DNA of 64,000 nucleotides from Tiliqua scincoides (lineage: Eukaryota > Chordata > Lepidosauria > Squamata > Scincidae). The notes below the pieces were generated by a model that was not told the origin of the DNA, searched no databases, and saw only the letters and a program-made list of their open reading frames with translations. A program made the translations under genes and the position numbers. Shown here in pieces: positions 61,901 through 64,000 of the stretch. The stretch covers positions 10,460,254-10,524,253 of the forward strand of contig NC_089826.1 in the NCBI RefSeq assembly GCF_035046505.1. Direction: 5' to 3'. Numbering within the stretch: position 1 is the first letter of the stretch; each line of letters opens with the position of its first letter.

Positions 61901-62205
61901 AGGCTACTTTGAAAGGAAGATTGTGCAGTCACACCAGTCTCAGATTTTACAGTGGCCGTATTTCCTGTGGCATGGCTCATGCAATTGCTAGGCACCGTGG
62001 CAGTCTCTGTGTTCACTGACAGTGTTGTTGTGGCTGTGGAATCAGTGACTGAGCTCATGCTTGCCATTTCTTCCAGTTCTGTTTCCATAGGAATGGAGTC
62101 ACCCACAATTACAGCCTCAATGTTCTCATCTTCCTCCAGAGTTATACCAGTGTCCATGATCTCTTCAGGGAGTAAACTGTTCATCTCTGCTGATACCACT
62201 TCCAT
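43921..62205 (-). CDS. LIN54: LIN54, CHR-binding subunit of the DREAM/MuvB complex (complete)
   Basis: LIN54 is the DNA-binding subunit of MuvB, which joins p130/E2F4 (DREAM) or B-MYB/FOXM1 to repress or activate cell-cycle genes through CHR promoter elements. Coding exons 5' to 3': 61522-62205, 58001-58121, 57100-57245, 55444-55599, 54994-55210, 54297-54373, 53906-54103, 50883-50974, 49468-49539, 48645-48747, 48227-48364, 45794-45996, 43921-44122. They sum to 2409 bases, 802 codons plus stop, all with GT-AG borders. The N-terminal two thirds is Ser/Thr/Gln-rich and probably disordered. Two tesmin/TSO1 cysteine-rich repeats follow: residues 578-607 ([15 protein letters not shown], then [10 protein letters not shown]) and 652-682 ([17 protein letters not shown], then [10 protein letters not shown]). 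Tyr589 and Tyr663 correspond to the two minor-groove tyrosines of human LIN54 (536 and 610). The C-terminus ends DPCAMNC. The protein is 53 residues longer than the 749-residue human form; the 52-codon exon at 55444-55599 explains nearly all of this. Confidence 0.98.
44537..45615. mobile_element. pogo/Tigger-like non-autonomous transposon, copy 2
   Basis: Ends are CCGCAGACACTCGCCTATAA and, reverse complemented, CTGTATATGCTCACCTATAG, with TA after the right end and CA (decayed TA) before the left. It is colinear with 9335-10674 but lacks the hAT insertion, so it preserves the empty site. It lies in the last LIN54 intron. Confidence 0.8.
45760..45784. repeat. (CA)n microsatellite
   Basis: About twelve ca units some ten bases beyond the donor of the 45794-45996 LIN54 exon; a GT run in the transcript. 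Confidence 0.95.
46188..46275. repeat. Palindromic module, diverged
   Basis: The arms ttttctgggagtgagccc and ggaacttacttctgtgtaaa are recognisable, with ends gactgtaatccc and ggagtgtgctc. It lies in a LIN54 intron. Confidence 0.65.
47013..47300. mobile_element. hAT non-autonomous transposon containing a palindromic module
   Basis: The left end is CTCAGTGGTTCTCAAAC. The interior carries gacccaccggaagtgatgtc and a module half (ggctgcaatcctaccc). The right end is approximate. It belongs with 23090-23445 and 38690-38893. Confidence 0.65.
47633..48081. mobile_element. hAT non-autonomous transposon, exact 8-base duplication
   Basis: Ends are CAGGGGTGCCCAAACC and TTTGGACACCCC. Flanks are TTTTAGAA on both sides (47625-47632 and 48082-48089). 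It is the inverted counterpart of the element at 3689-4151 and lies about 145 bases from the 48227-48364 LIN54 exon. Confidence 0.92.
50153..50808. mobile_element. GC-rich hAT non-autonomous transposon, exact 8-base duplication
   Basis: Ends are ctgcagttttcaaact and agtttgaataccactg. Flanks are CCCTATAG on both sides (50145-50152 and 50809-50816). The interior is strongly GC-rich with repeated and inverted gcagggactgg and ctccctgcacacagggac motifs, giving long frames on both strands that are not genes. It lies 75 bases from the 50883-50974 LIN54 exon. Confidence 0.92.
51721..51907. mobile_element. hAT-like element
   Basis: The left end ttgtggtccccaacctg and right end agtttgggaaccacag are imperfect inverted repeats. 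The interior has agggagccagggaaacc and a fragment of the palindromic module (gtataggattgtagccct). Confidence 0.65.
52060..52260. mobile_element. Complete Harbinger-like MITE, TTA duplication
   Basis: Terminal inverted repeats of about 38 bases start GGACGCAATCCTAACCCC and, reverse complemented, GGGCACAATCCTAACCCC. The target duplication is TTA (52057-52059 and 52261-52263). The 201-base element is non-coding. A partial copy lies at 3500-3650 and a diverged one at 23480-23650. Confidence 0.85.
52270..53900. other. LIN54: LIN54 intron sequence, nothing recognised
   Basis: This intron stretch between the 50883-50974 and 53906-54103 exons is AT-rich, with a G run near 53608. I saw no exon, gene or known repeat in it. 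Confidence 0.55.
55444..55599 (-). other. LIN54: LIN54 52-codon, frame-neutral exon
   Basis: The exon is 156 bases, begins and ends in phase 0, and has a clean acceptor (aagcag) and donor (GCTCAG|gtatgtg). It encodes [18 protein letters not shown], continues through [15 protein letters not shown] and ends in NNTTAQ. Its composition matches the rest of the disordered N-terminal region. It can be skipped without a frame change. As I remember the 749-residue human protein, it runs directly from SPLKSPNK to AVKSTVQT, lacking this segment. It may be an alternative or lineage-variable exon. Confidence 0.85.
56393..56683. mobile_element. hAT non-autonomous transposon
   Basis: The left end is CAAGGGTGTCAAAC and the right end AAGTCTGACACCTCTG. 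Flanks ggctaggt and gtctagat match at six of eight bases. It lies in a LIN54 intron. Confidence 0.75.
56830..57060. mobile_element. Tigger-like element fragment
   Basis: The motifs attcagtggatcaccagtat, gggggatctgttccaggact and gataccaaaatccacagaag match the terminal region of pogo/Tigger elements. It lies just downstream of the 57100-57245 LIN54 exon. Confidence 0.65.
57427..57705. mobile_element. Tigger-like element, second fragment
   Basis: It starts after TA with CAGTGGATCTTCAGTACCCA and continues gggagatccattccaggacc and ggatatcaaattccgcag. It is a close relative of 56830-57060 on the other side of the same LIN54 exon, in the same orientation. Confidence 0.65.
59219..59699. mobile_element. 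pogo/Tigger-like non-autonomous element
   Basis: The left end is tacaggtccagcctatttat. The right end, reverse complemented, is tacaggttgagtctcatttg. TA is present at both borders. It lies in the long second LIN54 intron. Confidence 0.65.
60083..60265. repeat. Foldback element, arms of about 60 bases
   Basis: The left arm (ggggcagagctggcctcc, tacaaagtcctggaggct, cttaggcttctgtaa) is matched in inverse by the right arm (ttacagaaacctagg, aggcctccaggactttgta, ggtcagttctgcccc). The loop is about 40 bases. It is probably a MITE. Confidence 0.8.
61042..61232 (-). mobile_element. tRNA-derived SINE
   Basis: On the minus strand the head has TAGCTCAGTGGTAGAG (A box) and a B-box-like region (ggtctcatgttcaatacc). 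The tail runs tagatggaccagtggtctga and ctcagtataagacagctttc. It is a diverged copy of a common reptilian tRNA-SINE and lies 0.3 kb from the first LIN54 coding exon. Confidence 0.75.
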
Positions 62206-62826
62206 ACTGCAAATATAACAGTAGCCCAAGGATGAGAAACTGCAATATTTCTGCAGAGAAAATTCACTCTCTTAGCTCCATAACAATATACAATTTGAAA
62301 TGTGTTAGTGTAGGATATCACATAATTGTGGAACCAGCAGTTACAAGTGTTCAACTGCCGCTAAAAAATGGCCAAGAATTGAACAGGTCAACCCCCATTA
62401 TGGGTAACAAGAATGCCTAGACAAGTAGCCCAATCGAATCCCCTACTGCACGGCAGCATGCAACCACGCCAACAGTGGGGAGGGGGAAATCAGACAACTA
62501 GTGAGAAGTATAAATGCTATCACATAACTCCTGGTAGGATGTCTAACTGCTTATTGGCTTCCTCAGAACCATGCCAGTTATTTTGCTGGTATAAGCCACC
62601 TTACCTGAGCCAGCAGAGCACCTGAGTCAGTCTGGCACATGCATGGAGCTGCTGGCCATTTCTGGACGTGACGATAGCATACCTTCTATGCTGCCACGAT
62701 GGGGCCTACAGCAGTGGATTGCAAGATCTGCTACCAAAAGCCTTTGACAGGACTGGGCTGTACGTTAACCACAGCAAGATCATGGGAAGACATTTAAGGA
62801 GTTCATTTCTCACCATCTAACAACTT

Positions 62827-62924
62827 AGAGCCCAATCCTATCCACACTTTCCTGGGAGTAAGCCCCATTGACTCTAATGGAACTTACTTCTGAGTAGGCA
62901 TGCATAGGATCGGGTTGTAAGTCT
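62827..62924. repeat. Palindromic module, near-consensus
   Basis: The ends are gagcccaatccta and taggatcgggttg. The inner arms ctgggagtaagccccatt and aatggaacttacttctgagt are nearly perfect inverted repeats. It lies upstream of the first LIN54 coding exon. Confidence 0.8.
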
Positions 62925-63112
62925 ACATACAGTTGGGAAAAACTTCCAAGGTGGATTCCAGACACCACATTATTCTCGATTTCCTTAACCATGATAAAAA
63001 GAATATCAGTTGCCAAACCGCTCAAAGACTGAATATTGTCTGGCCTTCTGACATGGATTGAATGAAATACCGGAATATTAAAAAAAAAAGCTGTTTCATT
63101 AAATTTAATTAC

Positions 63113-63174
63113 CTGAAATTCTTTTAAGTTCTGCTCTGCATCAGACCACGTATCGTAGCATAACACAGCAGCAT
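63113..63174 (-). other. Candidate LIN54 5' noncoding exon
   Basis: On the minus strand a 62-base segment is bounded by an acceptor (ccccaccag) and a donor (TTTCAG|gtaatt). It lies about 0.9 kb upstream of the first LIN54 coding exon, whose acceptor sits one base before the ATG. If spliced to it, an in-frame TAA precedes the LIN54 ATG, so the segment would be untranslated apart from a short upstream reading frame starting ATGCTGCTG and stopping inside the exon. Splice sites and position are the only support. Confidence 0.3.
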
Positions 63175-63179
63175 CTGGT

Positions 63180-64000
63180 GGGGCCAAAGATGATAAAAAT
63201 AGTCAGAAATCACAGAAACTGCTTTTTATAAAACCAGTCCTCAACTTACAAAATGTTAGAATGAAATGTCTATTTTACACTCCGCTCATCTTCCTTCTAT
63301 CAAGCACACACTTATATCATGCACAAAAATCTCTCACCATCAGAATTCCAATAGTCACATACACTGACATCCCTTATTGAAATATTTTCAGGAACAGAGA
63401 AATGTGCAAAGCAAAAAAAAGTGTCGCTAGCACTGTTATAAATAAGAACCACATTACCACCAACAGTATTTCAAGATTATTGGAACAAAGTGCAAATTTC
63501 AGCAACCATCTTAGTTAATGATTTAAAATTTTTGATGGACTATTTGAAAATCAACACAGAAGGAACATTTCAAGCACCTGATAATTTCACTTCTCTCTTG
63601 TTGAAAACACTACAATCAGAGTAGTTTAAAGAACAGTTTACTTCTTCAATATGGGTCAACAGAGACTTTCAGATCTAGTGTGACTAACTGGACATGTAGG
63701 TGACAGACTCTCCTACATGGAATATACTTCTGTAGGAAATCTATTCTATATGAGAAGCCAGGATGATGTAGTGCGTAGATAGACAACCAGTAGCTTGCAT
63801 GCCTGTTGTGGATAGCTTGTGGCAGGGCATTTCAGACACCACTCTTTAATTGGGTATCACTTTGGTCCCTATTGCTGAAATACAATAATGCTGTTGCCAG
63901 GGCAGCACACTGGCCACCAACCCTAATCTGGAACAGAATTAGGCCCTTAATGCCTACAAGACCACACTCCTTACTTTGTTAGTTGATTGTTACAGAAGTG
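63180..64000. other. Sequence upstream of LIN54 coding start, little recognised
   Basis: A possible tRNA-SINE fragment (agccaggatgatgtagtgcg) lies near 63760. No further exon of LIN54 could be supported; its promoter is probably beyond the right edge. Confidence 0.4.

Overview
The window is nuclear DNA from a squamate reptile (lizard or snake). The genes are vertebrate, with many short exons and GT-AG introns. The repeats are squamate in type: a Sauria SINE with a BovB-like 3' tail, CR1 and L2 LINE 3' ends, and many short hAT, pogo/Tigger-like and Harbinger-like DNA transposons. No retrovirus-like element, CRISPR array or prokaryotic feature was recognised.

Two conserved genes lie on the minus strand. 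SEC31A fills about 1-32.5 kb. Seventeen coding exons run from the start codon at 26258 to an exon ending at 367 (717 codons, partial); the remaining exons lie left of base 1. A CpG island at 32.3-32.7 kb is its likely promoter and noncoding first exon. LIN54 fills about 41-64 kb. All thirteen coding exons are present (ATG 62205, stop 43921; 802 codons), followed by a long repeat-free stretch that is probably the 3' UTR. The gene order agrees with the human SEC31A-THAP9-LIN54 neighbourhood, but no THAP9 coding sequence was seen.

Between them, at 34.5-37.6 kb, is the most unusual part of the window. It looks like a small minus-strand transcription unit. It has a promoter with two CCAAT boxes, a TATA box and a TOP-like pyrimidine start, followed by very short exons (50 and 31 bases) with good splice sites. 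A terminal exon carries two AATAAA signals. Two introns hold related, stem-closed sequences resembling degenerate C/D-box snoRNAs, and a perfect 49-base inverted repeat straddles the 50-base exon. Together this resembles a snoRNA host gene, but that is inference.

The remaining sequence is introns and repeats: a nested hAT insertion in a Tigger-like element with an intact second copy for comparison, several hAT elements with exact or near-exact 8-base target duplications, a palindromic module of about 90 bases present at a dozen or more sites (sometimes in tandem, sometimes inside other transposons), and minisatellites beside the SEC31A CpG island. SEC31A (COPII coat, ER export) and LIN54 (DREAM/MuvB cell-cycle transcription) act in unrelated pathways and are simply neighbours.
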